Assembly (NCBI GenBank): GCA_051744365.1
Contig: JBNJCX010000009.1
Location: 1-53,884, forward strand
Source of the DNA: Gudongella sp051744365
Lineage (GTDB): Bacteria > Bacillota > Clostridia > Tissierellales > Tissierellaceae
DNA length: 53,884 nucleotides
Reading direction: 5' to 3'
Shown here: positions 8,537 through 17,314 of the stretch, piece after piece
How positions within the stretch are numbered: position 1 is the first letter of the stretch
Layout of the letters: every line of letters begins with the position of its first letter
Position numbers and translations under genes: made by a program
Notes under the pieces: model-generated
Databases searched by the model: none
What the model saw: the letters and a program-made list of their open reading frames with translations, nothing else
What the model was told of the DNA's origin: nothing

Positions 8537-9589
8537 CTACAGATTTATCCTGTTTCCTCCCGCTGCCTTCAAGAGTCGATTCATAATTGCCATTCCTATA
8601 TTGTCTTCCCTCACTGACTCACAAAGTATTATATCCACATCCAGCTCATCAAGCCTTCTTATGGCATGGAACAGACCATGGGCAATGGTTTTATTATCCT
8701 TTGAAGAGCCCATTACCACAACATTCTGGAAGGGGTATTCTCTTCTGTTCTCCTCCGTTACCAGAAGACCTATCTTTCTGCCCTTGGCTTCCTCCTCTTT
8801 ACCCCTCTTGATTATTTCCCTTACTACTTTCTCAGATTCTCCTGAAAAAAGTACCATGCAGGCTTTTGGTGCGTAGTGTCTATACTTCTGTCCTGGTGAT
8901 TTGGGAATGATATTTTTCCCGGTTTCTTCAAGAAGACCCGGATCAATAGAGACCTTTGGAAGAAGTTCCTCGATGTCTTCCACGGTTATTCCCCCTGGTC
9001 TAAGAATCATGGGTACCTCTTCTGTCAGGTCCAGAACCGTTGATTCCAGTCCGACCCCAGTCTCACCACCATCTAGTATCATGGCTATCTTTCCCTCCAT
9101 GTCCTCCACAACATGATCTGCCCTGGTTGGACTTGGACGTCCGGAGGTGTTTGCGGATGGTGCTGCAATTGGTGTTCCTGATTTTTTTATAAGCTCCAGT
9201 GCAACTGGATGTCTGGGCATTCTTATGGCAACCGTGTCCAGTCCTGCTGTGATTATATCTGGAACCACATCTGCCTTTCTGAAAAGAATGGTCAGTGGTC
9301 CCGGCCAGAATTTTTCAATGCACAGCAGCGCCTCCTGTGGAATGTCTTTTACGAGTCTTTTAAGCATCTGAATTGAATCCACATGAAGTATCAAAGGGTT
9401 ATCCTGTGGTCTTCCCTTGGCCTGGAATATTTTCTGTACCGCATATTTATTAAGACCGTCAGCTCCAAGTCCATATACGGTCTCTGTGGGAAATGCTACG
9501 ACTTCGCCTGCTTTAATCAAATCTGCAGCCTCGTCCATATCCTGGCCCTGATTTTTCAGGTCCTCTATTTTAACCAGCTTTGTCTCCAT
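8537..9589 (-). CDS. ywlC: L-threonylcarbamoyladenylate synthase (Sua5/YwlC)
   Basis: Makes threonylcarbamoyl-AMP from threonine, bicarbonate and ATP for the universal t6A37 tRNA modification. It has the two-domain Sua5 form: YrdC domain (about residues 15-200, with FPTETVYGLGADG, KGRPQDNPL and APSANTSGRPSPT) joined by an SPGQKYRHYAP linker to a C-terminal Sua5 domain. I use the ATG at 9589 (METKLVKI) because GAGGT precedes it; the longer frame from 9607 would put the ribosome binding site inside the coding region. The resulting 350 residues match B. subtilis YwlC. It follows prfA and its terminator. Confidence 0.94.
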   Translation of the reverse strand: METKLVKIEDLKNQGQDMDEAADLIKAGEVVAFPTETVYGLGADGLNKYAVQKIFQAKGRPQDNPLILHVDSIQMLKRLVKDIPQEALLCIEKFWPGPLTILFRKADVVPDIITAGLDTVAIRMPRHPVALELIKKSGTPIAAPSANTSGRPSPTRADHVVEDMEGKIAMILDGGETGVGLESTVLDLTEEVPMILRPGGITVEDIEELLPKVSIDPGLLEETGKNIIPKSPGQKYRHYAPKACMVLFSGESEKVVREIIKRGKEEEAKGRKIGLLVTEENRREYPFQNVVVMGSSKDNKTIAHGLFHAIRRLDELDVDIILCESVREDNIGMAIMNRLLKAAGGNRINL

Positions 9590-9616
9590 TATTCTACCTC
9601 GTTTCAATTAAATCAA

Positions 9617-9642
9617 AATTAAAAGAGGGTTTCCCCTCTTTA
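9617..9642 (-). terminator. prfA terminator
   Basis: Minus-strand hairpin AAAGAGGG-GAAA-CCCTCTTT (9622-9641), overlapping the prfA stop codon and followed by TTAATTTTG. The T-run is imperfect, so some read-through into ywlC is likely. Confidence 0.65.
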
Positions 9643-10710
9643 GCTAATTTCCTGCATTTTTTCCGCCTGGTCTGTTGTGGTCAAAGCGTCGATCATTTCA
9701 TCCAGGTCTCCATCCAGAAAGTTGTTCAGCTTGTACAGAGTAAGATTGATCCTGTGATCACTGACTCTTCCTTGAGGAAAATTGTATGTCCTGATACGCT
9801 CGGACCTGTCACCAGTTCCTACCTGTCCTTTTTTCATTTTTGCAAGCTCTTGATTCTGCTCCATCAGCTTGAGATCATATAATTTTGACTTAAGGATTTT
9901 CAATGCCTTGTCCTTGTTTTTCAGCTGACTTTTCTCATCCTGGCAGGATACCACGATTCCAGTGGGAACATGGGTCATCCTTACAGCAGAGTCAGTTGTA
10001 TTTACAGACTGTCCTCCGTTTCCCGATGAGCGGAATACATCCACCCTTAAATCCGCCTGGTTCAACTCTATATCAATATCCTCTGCTTCAGGAAGAACTG
10101 CAACTGTTACAGTGGATGTATGAATTCTTCCACTTGACTCTGTCTCAGGAACCCTCTGGACCCTGTGTACTCCAGACTCGTACTTGAGTCTTGAGTAGGC
10201 TCCTTTTCCCTTGATCATAAAGATAACTTCCTTGTATCCACCTATGCCGATTTCATTGGTGTTCATTATCTCAACCTTCCAGTTGTTTCTTTCAGCAAAT
10301 CTCATATACATTCTGAAAAGAACACCTGCAAACAGTGCAGCCTCATCTCCTCCAGCTCCACCTCGGATTTCGACTATTACGTTCTTGTGGTCGTTTGGAT
10401 CCTTTGGAACAAGCATAACCCAGATTTCTTCCTGAATCTTTTCAAGACTTTCCTCAAGCTCCTCCAACTCTTCCTTGACCATTTCACGCATATCTTCATC
10501 CAGCTTGTCGTGAAGCATGGCTTTGGCCTCTTCAAGCTCCTGCTTTGTCTTAGTGTACTCTCTGTACTTGTTGACAATAGGCTCAATGTCAGACTGCTCC
10601 TTCATTACCCTCTGCCATTCCTCCCTGTCGCTGTTGATCAGGTCGGGGTCCATGGTCTTCTGGACCAGCTCCTTGTATTTATCTTCTAAAAAATCTAATT
10701 TATCAAACAC
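9640..10710 (-). CDS. prfA: Peptide chain release factor 1
   Basis: Recognises UAA and UAG stop codons and triggers peptide release on the ribosome. The tripeptide that reads the stop codon is P-E-T (RVPETESSGRIHTS), an RF1-type PxT motif, and the catalytic loop is SSGNGGQSVN with GGQ. The 356 residues are standard. The start is a GTG at 10710 behind AGAGAGG. The gene has its own promoter in the gap after the chromate-transporter pair. The PrmC methylase that modifies the GGQ glutamine is encoded three genes upstream. Confidence 0.97.
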   Translation of the reverse strand: MFDKLDFLEDKYKELVQKTMDPDLINSDREEWQRVMKEQSDIEPIVNKYREYTKTKQELEEAKAMLHDKLDEDMREMVKEELEELEESLEKIQEEIWVMLVPKDPNDHKNVIVEIRGGAGGDEAALFAGVLFRMYMRFAERNNWKVEIMNTNEIGIGGYKEVIFMIKGKGAYSRLKYESGVHRVQRVPETESSGRIHTSTVTVAVLPEAEDIDIELNQADLRVDVFRSSGNGGQSVNTTDSAVRMTHVPTGIVVSCQDEKSQLKNKDKALKILKSKLYDLKLMEQNQELAKMKKGQVGTGDRSERIRTYNFPQGRVSDHRINLTLYKLNNFLDGDLDEMIDALTTTDQAEKMQEIS

Positions 10711-10760
10711 AGCAATAACCTCTCTTCATTTTATTCATTCACATATCTATCCATGTTACT

Positions 10761-10788
10761 ATTATATCATGATTATTCCATATTACAA
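10761..10788 (-). promoter_or_regulatory. prfA promoter
   Basis: Minus strand: -35 TTGTAA (10783-10788), 16-bp spacer, extended -10 TGATATAAT with TATAAT at 10761-10766. Confidence 0.75.
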
Positions 10789-10789
10789 G

Positions 10790-11341
10790 CTAGCGTTCCC
10801 TGTCCTCTTCGAATGGCCAGTAGAACCTGTGGTAAATCACAGATGATAAAGCTCCAGCTATCACAATCCATATGGGGTTAAGGGATGTGAACACTACCAA
10901 TGCAACTGTTGCAATGGATGCGAAAAGCTTAATATAAGTCTTTCTGGAATTGATCCACATCTTGTAGACTGCAGACAGTATAAGCGCTACTATTGCAGGT
11001 CTCATGCCCATGAATATACTATCTACTACAGGATTGCTTCTGAAGCGGAAAAAGTATGCAGCAATAAGAAGTATTATTATAAAGGAGGGAAGCACCGAAC
11101 CAAGTGTAGATGCAACCGCTCCTCCAAATCCCTTTATTTTGTAGCCTACATATACGCTTGCATTAAGGGCCACTGACCCCGGTGATGCCTGTGCCAGGGC
11201 TATGGCATCCATAAATTCTTCTTCGTCAATAAGTTCCTTTTTTTCAACAAGCTCCCTCTGAATTATTGGAAGCATGGCATAGCCTCCACCGAATGTGAAT
11301 GCTCCGATTTTTAAAAATGTCAGAAAAAGATTTACCAGCAT
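10790..11341 (-). CDS. Chromate transporter family protein, half-size (second of a pair)
   Basis: Integral membrane protein of the CHR family, 183 residues with about five or six hydrophobic segments. It carries the family signature FGGGYAMLPIIQREL near the N terminus and ALAQASPGSVALNASVYVGY after it. Half-size CHR proteins usually occur as adjacent pairs that act together; here the partner lies 11 bp upstream. CHR proteins export chromate in some bacteria, but in anaerobes without chromate exposure the natural substrate of such pairs is not established. The pair sits inside a translation-factor cluster (between prmC and prfA). Confidence 0.88.
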   Translation of the reverse strand: MLVNLFLTFLKIGAFTFGGGYAMLPIIQRELVEKKELIDEEEFMDAIALAQASPGSVALNASVYVGYKIKGFGGAVASTLGSVLPSFIIILLIAAYFFRFRSNPVVDSIFMGMRPAIVALILSAVYKMWINSRKTYIKLFASIATVALVVFTSLNPIWIVIAGALSSVIYHRFYWPFEEDRER

Positions 11342-11352
11342 GCCCTCACCTC

Positions 11353-11874
11353 CTAATAGAGAACAAATCCCAGTACCCCCGCAAGCACTATCCCAAGTAT
11401 AGGGTTTAAGTCTCTGAGAGTAACAAGAATAAACAACAAAATTGCAACAAGTACTGATTTAAGATCTATAAATGTATTCTCACCTACGCTGACAGCCGCT
11501 GCGGCAATCAATCCCAGTACAACAGGTCTGATACCCTTGAATATCCATTTTACATAGGGGGATTTCTTGAATCTAAGGACAAATGCAAATATAAGGCTCA
11601 TGACCAGGAAGGATGGCAAAACCACTCCGATAGTAGCTATTGCAGAACCGGTCACACCGGCTACCTTGTACCCAAGAAATGTGGCAGAGTTTATGGATAT
11701 TGGTCCAGGGGTCATTTCAGCTATGGCAAGTATATCCACATATTCAGCAGTTGTGATCCAGCCGTGTATCTCAACGACCTCCTCTTCAATAAGAGGCAGC
11801 ATGGCATAGCCTCCTCCGAAGCTGAATGCGCCAATTTTTAAAAATGATATGAATAATTGCAGTAAAGTCATCAT
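11353..11874 (-). CDS. Chromate transporter family protein, half-size (first of a pair)
   Basis: Partner of the downstream half-size CHR gene, with the same signature FGGGYAMLPLIEEEV and the motif IAEMTPGPISINSATFLGY. The two share the same fold repeat and are probably an old tandem duplication. I place the start at the ATG at 11874, preceded by AAGGAAG; an upstream in-frame GTG (11883) would overlap the ribosome binding site. It follows prmC closely and is probably co-transcribed with it. Substrate unknown: chromate or another oxyanion are possibilities. Confidence 0.87.
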   Translation of the reverse strand: MMTLLQLFISFLKIGAFSFGGGYAMLPLIEEEVVEIHGWITTAEYVDILAIAEMTPGPISINSATFLGYKVAGVTGSAIATIGVVLPSFLVMSLIFAFVLRFKKSPYVKWIFKGIRPVVLGLIAAAAVSVGENTFIDLKSVLVAILLFILVTLRDLNPILGIVLAGVLGFVLY

Positions 11875-11888
11875 AAGCGCCACTTCCT

Positions 11889-12749
11889 TTAGGCCTTGCC
11901 CACTACAACCCGGTTTCTGTTCTCCAGATCGTCAATAACGAGAATATCTGTAAAACCCTCTTTTCTCATAATCTCAGCCACTGCATCTCCCTGGTCATGA
12001 CCTGTCTCGTATGCCAGGAGCCCCTTCTTTAATAGATACTCTCTGGACTCTCTTGTAATCCTTCTGTAGAAATCCAGGCCGTCTTCTCCTCCGAAAAGAG
12101 CTGTACCAGGTTCATGTTCCTCAACCTCCCTCTGGAGGCTCCCTTTTTCCCCTTCTGGAATATAGGGTGGGTTTGAAACTATAATGTCGAAGGATCCTTT
12201 CCACTCCGAACCTTCAAATGGCTCAAACATATCTCCTCTATAATATATCACATTATTGATTCCCAGTGTTTTCCTATTCTTCTCAGCTATCTGTACAGGC
12301 TTGTCATAGAGATCAACACCATATATTTTCCCATTGGGATAAAACTTGGCAATGGCCAGGGAGATTGCACCGGTTCCTACTCCGATATCAAGAAGTCTGA
12401 ACTCCCTGTCTCCAAAAGTTCTTTTTATATACTCCAGGAGATATTCTACCAGAATTTCAGTATCACCCCTTGGAATAAGAACCCCTTCGCAAACTTCCAG
12501 CTCCATCCCCATAAATTCCTGGGTTCCAAGAAGGTATTGCAGGGGATATCCGTTCTTTCTCCACTGAATCCAGTTTCTGAACTCCTGAGCGATTTCTTCA
12601 GGCACTTCCCTGTCTCCGTAGGCATACAGATAAGACTTATCCACCTCCATTAATCTGGATAGAATAAGTCTCACCTCTAGCTGTGGATTTGTATGTTTGT
12701 TTTCAAGAAGGCTCTCAACGCCTTCCTTTAGAAGCTGATCGACTACCAC
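11889..12749 (-). CDS. prmC: Peptide chain release factor N5-glutamine methyltransferase
   Basis: Methylates the glutamine of the GGQ motif in release factors using S-adenosylmethionine. The SAM-binding motif is LLDIGVGTGAISLAIA and the catalytic SNPPYIPEGE contains the NPPY signature. The length of 286 is typical, with an N-terminal helical substrate-recognition domain (about residues 1-85). The start is GTG at 12749, with AAGGAGG seven bases upstream. It overlaps the end of the DUF1385 gene by 7 bp (GTGGTAG), so translation is probably coupled. Its substrate gene prfA is downstream on the same strand. Confidence 0.95.
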   Translation of the reverse strand: MVVDQLLKEGVESLLENKHTNPQLEVRLILSRLMEVDKSYLYAYGDREVPEEIAQEFRNWIQWRKNGYPLQYLLGTQEFMGMELEVCEGVLIPRGDTEILVEYLLEYIKRTFGDREFRLLDIGVGTGAISLAIAKFYPNGKIYGVDLYDKPVQIAEKNRKTLGINNVIYYRGDMFEPFEGSEWKGSFDIIVSNPPYIPEGEKGSLQREVEEHEPGTALFGGEDGLDFYRRITRESREYLLKKGLLAYETGHDQGDAVAEIMRKEGFTDILVIDDLENRNRVVVGKA

Positions 12750-13708
12750 CTGTCTGCCTCCTTGTCCTCCGGTATTACAGCCTTGAGGGATTGGATGGCA
12801 ACTTCAATCTGAGAATCATCAGGTTCCTTTACTGTTGCGTACTTCTGAATCATAAGACCGGGGTAGCTTAAAGCATAGCACAGCCTTGAATCGCTTCTTC
12901 CGATAAATCTATTTATCTCGTATGAAATCCCTGCTATTACCGGGAACATAAATATTCTTGTAAGAATCCTCATCACCGGGTTGGGCCAGCCGAAAAATGA
13001 CAGCACGACAATACTTACGGCCATCACCATAAAGAGAAAGCTTGTCCCGCACCTTGCATGGAGTATTGGAAACCTCTTTACATTCTCCACTGTCAGTTCC
13101 ATCTCATTTTCATAGCAGTGGATACTTTTGTGCTCAGCACCATGATATTCGAAAACCCTCTTTACATCCTCGAGCTTTGATACCCAGACAACATATAGCA
13201 GGAATATGGATATCCTAATAATTCCCTCTATTAGATTCAGAGTTATTGTGTTCTGAATACTGCCCTTAAGGAAGTTGGTGATTATATTGGGCAATACCAT
13301 AAATATTCCTATGGTCAGGGTCACTGAAAGGATAACCGCAAGTGCCATCTCAACATCCTGAGCCTTGTCCTTGAATATTTTCTGTGTTATGGACCTTTTA
13401 GGATTTCCATCCTTGTCGAGTGCCTGTTCCTCCTCAAAGAATTCTGCAGAATACAGAAGAGCCCCTGTACCGATTTTCAGCGCCTCAATCAAGCCTACCA
13501 TTCCCCTTACAAAGGGTAGCCCAAAGAATTTGTATTTCTTGGCCATGGATTTTACCGGGCTGACCTTCAACTCAATTTCCTTGTCAGGTTTTCTTACGGC
13601 AATTGCAATTTTATCCGGGCCTCTCATCATAACGCCCTCAATTATGGCCTGTCCTCCGATGGAAGTTTTATGCCTGGCTTCTATGGGTGCATTTTTTAAC
13701 TTTGTCAT
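12743..13708 (-). CDS. yqhQ: DUF1385 family membrane protein (YqhQ-like)
   Basis: A conserved Firmicutes membrane protein of unknown biochemical function. Recognised by the N-terminal GGQAIIEGVMMRGP and the central EYHGAEHKSIHCYEN, whose His and Glu residues could bind metal or act in catalysis. The 321 residues include about four or five hydrophobic segments between residues 95 and 260. The linkage rpmE-yqhQ-prmC-prfA is frequent in Clostridia. Its stop overlaps the GTG start of prmC. It starts right behind the rpmE terminator, and I see no separate promoter, so it may depend on read-through. Confidence 0.85.
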   Translation of the reverse strand: MTKLKNAPIEARHKTSIGGQAIIEGVMMRGPDKIAIAVRKPDKEIELKVSPVKSMAKKYKFFGLPFVRGMVGLIEALKIGTGALLYSAEFFEEEQALDKDGNPKRSITQKIFKDKAQDVEMALAVILSVTLTIGIFMVLPNIITNFLKGSIQNTITLNLIEGIIRISIFLLYVVWVSKLEDVKRVFEYHGAEHKSIHCYENEMELTVENVKRFPILHARCGTSFLFMVMAVSIVVLSFFGWPNPVMRILTRIFMFPVIAGISYEINRFIGRSDSRLCYALSYPGLMIQKYATVKEPDDSQIEVAIQSLKAVIPEDKEADRW

Positions 13709-13722
13709 AAATTCACTTCCTC

Positions 13723-13757
13723 AAAAAAATAGAGGTTAGGTGCACATGCAACTAACC
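13723..13757 (-). terminator. rpmE terminator
   Basis: Minus-strand hairpin with outer arms GGTTAG (13752-13757) and CTAACC (13734-13739) plus an inner TTGCA/TGCAC pairing, followed by TCTATTTTTTT. Confidence 0.85.
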
Positions 13758-13772
13758 CAGTTGGTAAAGAAA

Positions 13773-13973
13773 TTAATCCATTTTGTATTTCTTCTTGAAT
13801 TTCTCTACACGTCCACCACGTTCCATAAACTTTTGTTTACCAGTAAAGAATGGATGGCACTCAGAACAGATTTCTACCCTTAGCTCTTCTTTCACAGAGC
13901 CAGTCTTGAATGTGTTTCCACAAGCACAGGTTACTGTCGCCTCTTTATATTCTGGATGGATATCTTTTTTCAT
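13773..13973 (-). CDS. rpmE: 50S ribosomal protein L31 (zinc-binding type)
   Basis: Component of the large ribosomal subunit that bridges to the 30S head. The 66 residues contain CACGNTF and ICSECHPF, so all four zinc-binding cysteines of the C+ form are present; the C- paralogue used under zinc starvation would lack them. Conserved FFTGKQKFMERGGRVEKF follows. GAGGTG precedes the ATG. It has its own sigma-A promoter in the gap after rho and its own terminator. Confidence 0.97.
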   Translation of the reverse strand: MKKDIHPEYKEATVTCACGNTFKTGSVKEELRVEICSECHPFFTGKQKFMERGGRVEKFKKKYKMD

Positions 13974-14038
13974 AACAATTCACCTCACTTCAATTTCGAG
14001 TATCTATAATTTTAGCAACTCTACGATATAACCACTAA

Positions 14039-14067
14039 ATTATAGCATATGATTTCATAAATTTCAA
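14039..14067 (-). promoter_or_regulatory. rpmE promoter
   Basis: Minus strand: -35 TTGAAA (14062-14067), spacer of exactly 17 bp, -10 TATAAT (14039-14044). Confidence 0.85.
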
Positions 14068-14074
14068 CTTCAAA

Positions 14075-15412
14075 CTATATTTTATTTCTCATTTCATGTA
14101 TAAACCCTTCGTTGCTCTTTGTCTGAACCAGCATGTTTATAAAAGCCTCTGTAACCTCTTGGGTACCACTGTTTCCAAGGGCTTTTCTAAGCGCCCAGAC
14201 AGTCTCAAGCTCCTTCTGGGTCATGATAAGCTCCTCGCGTCTGGTACCTGATTTGTAGATATCTATTGCAGGGAAAATTCTCTTCTCAGAGAGCTTCCTG
14301 TCAAGATGCACTTCCATATTGCCTGTACCCTTGAACTCCTCAAATATAACATCATCCATACGGCTTCCTGTCTCCACCAGGGCAGTTGCAAGAATAGTAA
14401 GGCTTCCGCCCTCTTCAAGCTTTCTTGCTGCTCCGAAGAACCTCTTGGGCTTGTGAAGGGCACCGGGGTCAAGTCCGCCTGAAAGGGTTCTTCCCGTCGC
14501 TGGAATGGACAAATTGTAAGCCCTGGCAAGTCTTGTGATGCTATCCAATAGTATCACTACATCCTTGCCGTGTTCAACCAGTCTCTTAGCCCTTTCCAGA
14601 ACTATTTCGGCCACCTTGGTATGATTCTTTGGCAGCTCGTCAAAGGTTGAGTAGACAACATCTCCCTTTACGGATCTTTTCATATCAGTAACCTCTTCAG
14701 GTCTCTCATCTATAAGGAGGATTATTATCTCAACCTCAGGATGATTCGTGGCGATTCCATTTGCAATCATTTTCAGCAGGGTTGTTTTCCCAGCCTTTGG
14801 TGGCGCCACAATCATCCCCCTCTGTCCCTTTCCTATCGGAGCTACAAGGTCAATCATTCTTGTGGCATACTCTCTGGCTTCTGTTTCCAGCTGAAGCCTC
14901 TCGATGGGATAAATCGGTGTAAGACTTTCAAAATCAGGTCTGTTTATAGCGGTTGCCGGGGCCATGTCATTTACTGCCTTTATATACAGGAGGGCATTGA
15001 ACTTTTCATTTGACTTGGGTGGCCTAGTGATTCCGGTTATCTTGTCCCCTGTTTGAAGTCTAAACCTTCTTATTTGGGATGGAGATATGTAAATATCATC
15101 GTCTCCTGAAAGATAGTTGTCCCTTCTAAGGAACCCATAACCATCCTGGTGCATTTCCAGGATTCCTTCGGCAATATCCTTGCCCTCCAGATTCTCCATT
15201 TCCTCTGAGGCGTTGTCCGACAGATCATCTGTTATCTCAACCTCTTCAACAACTTCTTCCATCTCTTCTTCCTTGGGCTTTTCGGTCTCCTTGTTTGTTA
15301 AGACGGAAACCAGCTCTTCCTTTTTCATCCTGTAGTAGCCGGGAATACCATAGGCCTTTGCAATTTCCTTTAATTCAGACAGCTTTTTGTCATCAAGTAT
15401 ATCCTGATTCAA
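14075..15412 (-). CDS. rho: Transcription termination factor Rho
   Basis: Hexameric RNA-dependent ATPase/helicase that ends transcription of untranslated RNA. Order of domains: Rho_N helical domain (about residues 8-45, KKLSELKEIAKAYGI), an acidic linker (about 48-75, many Glu), the cold-shock-like RNA-binding domain (about 80-150, EGILEMHQDGYGFLRRD) and the RecA-like ATPase core with Walker A APPKAGKTTL, Walker B-type ILLIDERPEEVTD, and DSITRLARAYN. The 445 residues are normal. The start is a TTG at 15412 behind GAGGTG. A long leader separates it from its probable promoter and contains a GC-rich hairpin, which could support autoregulation. Confidence 0.97.
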   Translation of the reverse strand: MNQDILDDKKLSELKEIAKAYGIPGYYRMKKEELVSVLTNKETEKPKEEEMEEVVEEVEITDDLSDNASEEMENLEGKDIAEGILEMHQDGYGFLRRDNYLSGDDDIYISPSQIRRFRLQTGDKITGITRPPKSNEKFNALLYIKAVNDMAPATAINRPDFESLTPIYPIERLQLETEAREYATRMIDLVAPIGKGQRGMIVAPPKAGKTTLLKMIANGIATNHPEVEIIILLIDERPEEVTDMKRSVKGDVVYSTFDELPKNHTKVAEIVLERAKRLVEHGKDVVILLDSITRLARAYNLSIPATGRTLSGGLDPGALHKPKRFFGAARKLEEGGSLTILATALVETGSRMDDVIFEEFKGTGNMEVHLDRKLSEKRIFPAIDIYKSGTRREELIMTQKELETVWALRKALGNSGTQEVTEAFINMLVQTKSNEGFIHEMRNKI

Positions 15413-15479
15413 AATTACACCTCACTTTCTTTTTTTAGCATGAATTTTTTGCTGATTTATATTTAAAAATTCAATACTT

Positions 15480-15498
15480 GACCTTGCTCAGCAAGGTC
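15480..15498 (-). other. GC-rich hairpin in the rho leader
   Basis: GACCTTGC-TGA-GCAAGGTC on the minus strand, an 8-bp perfect stem about 70 bases before the rho start. It is followed by AAGTATTGAATTTTT, so it could act as a weak attenuator in the rho leader or as the end of the upstream glutamyltranspeptidase transcript. Confidence 0.4.
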
Positions 15499-15591
15499 AT
15501 ATTCTTGTATTTATTTTCGATTTTCATTTCGGGATTGTTTTTTCGAAAGTGTTTCGAGAAATGAATAATATATGCAGATTTTCCAATATTA

Positions 15592-15600
15592 ATTATATCA
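15592..15600 (-). promoter_or_regulatory. Probable rho promoter (extended -10)
   Basis: Minus strand TGATATAAT, an extended -10 element (TATAAT at 15592-15597), about 180 bases before rho. No convincing -35 hexamer was found. The rest of the 230-bp gap holds no gene. Confidence 0.55.
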
Positions 15601-15642
15601 CACTTTCTGATTAAATAGAAGTGACAAAATATAGAAGATCTG

Positions 15643-17250
15643 CTACCAAACAGCAATGGAACTATCTGCCCTCTTCTCCGTGCCCCCGCAGAGAGTCCCA
15701 TCCTCTCCTCTTGTTATGATCTGTCCTCTACCAAAGAATGCTGTATCCTTGCTTATATAAATTTCGTGTCCTCTTCTAGTGAGCTCCTTTACCAGATCTT
15801 CGGGAAAGTCCTCTTCCACTTGAACCTCATTTTTCCCTGTCCACTGCCATCTTGGTGAATCAAGAGCGCTTTGTGGACTCATTCCATAATCAATCATATT
15901 TATCAATATCTGCAGATGGCCTTGGGGCTGCATATATCCACCCATCAGACCAAAGGGTCCCACCGGTTCTCCATCCCTGGTTATAAATCCCGGGATTATT
16001 GTGTTGTAGGGTCGTTTCCTTCCCTGCAGAGAATTGGGGCTGTCCTTATCCATACTGAAGTCATAGCCTCTGTTATTAAGTGATATTCCAGTTCCAGGAA
16101 CCACAAGGCCCGACCCGAATCCTCTGTAATTGCTTTGTATAAAGGAAACCATATTCCCTTCTCCATCTGCTGCAGCAAGATAAACGGTCCCTCCCTTTCC
16201 GGGATCCGGACATTGGGGAATTCTTGCAGACTTTCCTATTTCAGGAGCCCTCTTTTTACCATAGTCCCCTTGAAGAAGTCCTGACCATTCCTCCTTGCAA
16301 AACCTGGGATCTCCGACCAGTGGCATCCCATCCTCAAAGCCCATTTTCATTGCTTCCAATGCTCTGTGAACCGACTCTGCATCATTTTCGCTGCCCTCAG
16401 GAAGGTTTTCAAGTATGCTCAGTGCCAGAAGAAGAGTAATACCCTGTCCATTGGGTGGAAGCTCCCAGATATCATAACCTCTGAAGCTGCTTTTTAAAGG
16501 CGTAACCCATTGTGGAATGAAGTCACTCATATCCTCAAAGGTCATAACTCCTCCTGATTCCTTCAGGAAGGAAGTAATTCTTCTAGCAAGTTCTCCTTTA
16601 TAGAAATCCTCTCCATCAGAATCTGCAATGATTCGGAGAGTGTGGGCCAAATCAGTTGATTTCCATAGCTCTCCGGTACCAGGTGCCCTGCCAACCTTGC
16701 CAAAGCAGTTGAACCAGTGCGAGAAGCATTCCTGAGTATTTATTTTCTCCTGGAGATCATATGCCTTTTTCCAGCTGCTGGATATTACCGGCTGTACACA
16801 ATGTCCCTCCTCTGCAAGTTTGATTGCAGGCTGGAGAACCTCCCTTAGAGAGAGGTTCCCAAACCTTTTAATTATCACCCTCCATGAGGCCACGGCTCCT
16901 GGCACTGTTACGGGAAGAGGTCCGTACTTAGGTATTTCCTGAAGACCCAGCCCCTTTATATAGTCAATTGTAAGCCCTTCGGGAGAGTATCCACTTCCGT
17001 TAAGACCATACAGCTCTCCGTCTTTATGGAGAATTGCAAAAGCGTCAGAGCCAAGACCACAGCCTGTAGGCTCCACCACAACCAAAGCTGCTGCTGCTGC
17101 AACAGCTGCATCAAAGGCATTGCCTCCGGATTTCATAATGTCCAGTCCCGCTCCGGATGCATATGGGTTGGTTGTTGCCACCATTCCTTTTTTTCCATAG
17201 ACCATACTTCTACGAGATGATTTTTTATATGTAACAGGATCAAACATCAT
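15643..17250 (-). CDS. Gamma-glutamyltranspeptidase family protein, cytoplasmic type
   Basis: N-terminal-nucleophile hydrolase of the glutathione hydrolase family; members cleave or transfer gamma-glutamyl groups. It self-processes at a threonine, here Thr355 in GKGGTVYLAAADGEG, followed by the substrate-binding VVPGTGISLNNRG and GPFGLMGG blocks. N-terminal marks are GMVATTNPYAS and GGNAFDAAVA. There is no signal peptide, unlike secreted Ggt, so it resembles B. subtilis YwrD (about 525 residues; this is 535). I start it at the ATG at 17250, seven to ten bases after GGGAGG; an in-frame GTG at 17262 falls inside that site. A terminator-like palindrome separates it from kce. The natural substrate is unknown; gamma-glutamyl peptides are the obvious guess. 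Confidence 0.88.
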   Translation of the reverse strand: MMFDPVTYKKSSRRSMVYGKKGMVATTNPYASGAGLDIMKSGGNAFDAAVAAAAALVVVEPTGCGLGSDAFAILHKDGELYGLNGSGYSPEGLTIDYIKGLGLQEIPKYGPLPVTVPGAVASWRVIIKRFGNLSLREVLQPAIKLAEEGHCVQPVISSSWKKAYDLQEKINTQECFSHWFNCFGKVGRAPGTGELWKSTDLAHTLRIIADSDGEDFYKGELARRITSFLKESGGVMTFEDMSDFIPQWVTPLKSSFRGYDIWELPPNGQGITLLLALSILENLPEGSENDAESVHRALEAMKMGFEDGMPLVGDPRFCKEEWSGLLQGDYGKKRAPEIGKSARIPQCPDPGKGGTVYLAAADGEGNMVSFIQSNYRGFGSGLVVPGTGISLNNRGYDFSMDKDSPNSLQGRKRPYNTIIPGFITRDGEPVGPFGLMGGYMQPQGHLQILINMIDYGMSPQSALDSPRWQWTGKNEVQVEEDFPEDLVKELTRRGHEIYISKDTAFFGRGQIITRGEDGTLCGGTEKRADSSIAVW

Positions 17251-17276
17251 ATGTTTCTCCACCTCCCTGCAATATG

Positions 17277-17306
17277 AAAATAGATACCTGCCAGGTATCT
17301 ATTTTT
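17277..17306. terminator. Palindrome/terminator between kce and the glutamyltranspeptidase gene
   Basis: AAAATAGATACCTG and its complement meet almost without a spacer (arms of 14 bp), with TTTT on both sides. It lies between the kce stop and the ribosome binding site of the next gene, so it probably ends or attenuates the kal-kce transcript. Confidence 0.75.
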
Positions 17307-17314
17307 CGTAATAT

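Noticed and set aside
8337..8876. 179-codon plus-strand frame over the ywlE/ywlC genes
   Set aside because: Antisense to two conserved genes, crosses their boundary and has no ribosome binding site.
10790..11874. Frameshifted single chromate transporter
   Set aside because: Each half has its own start, ribosome binding site and complete CHR signature; half-size pairs are normal.
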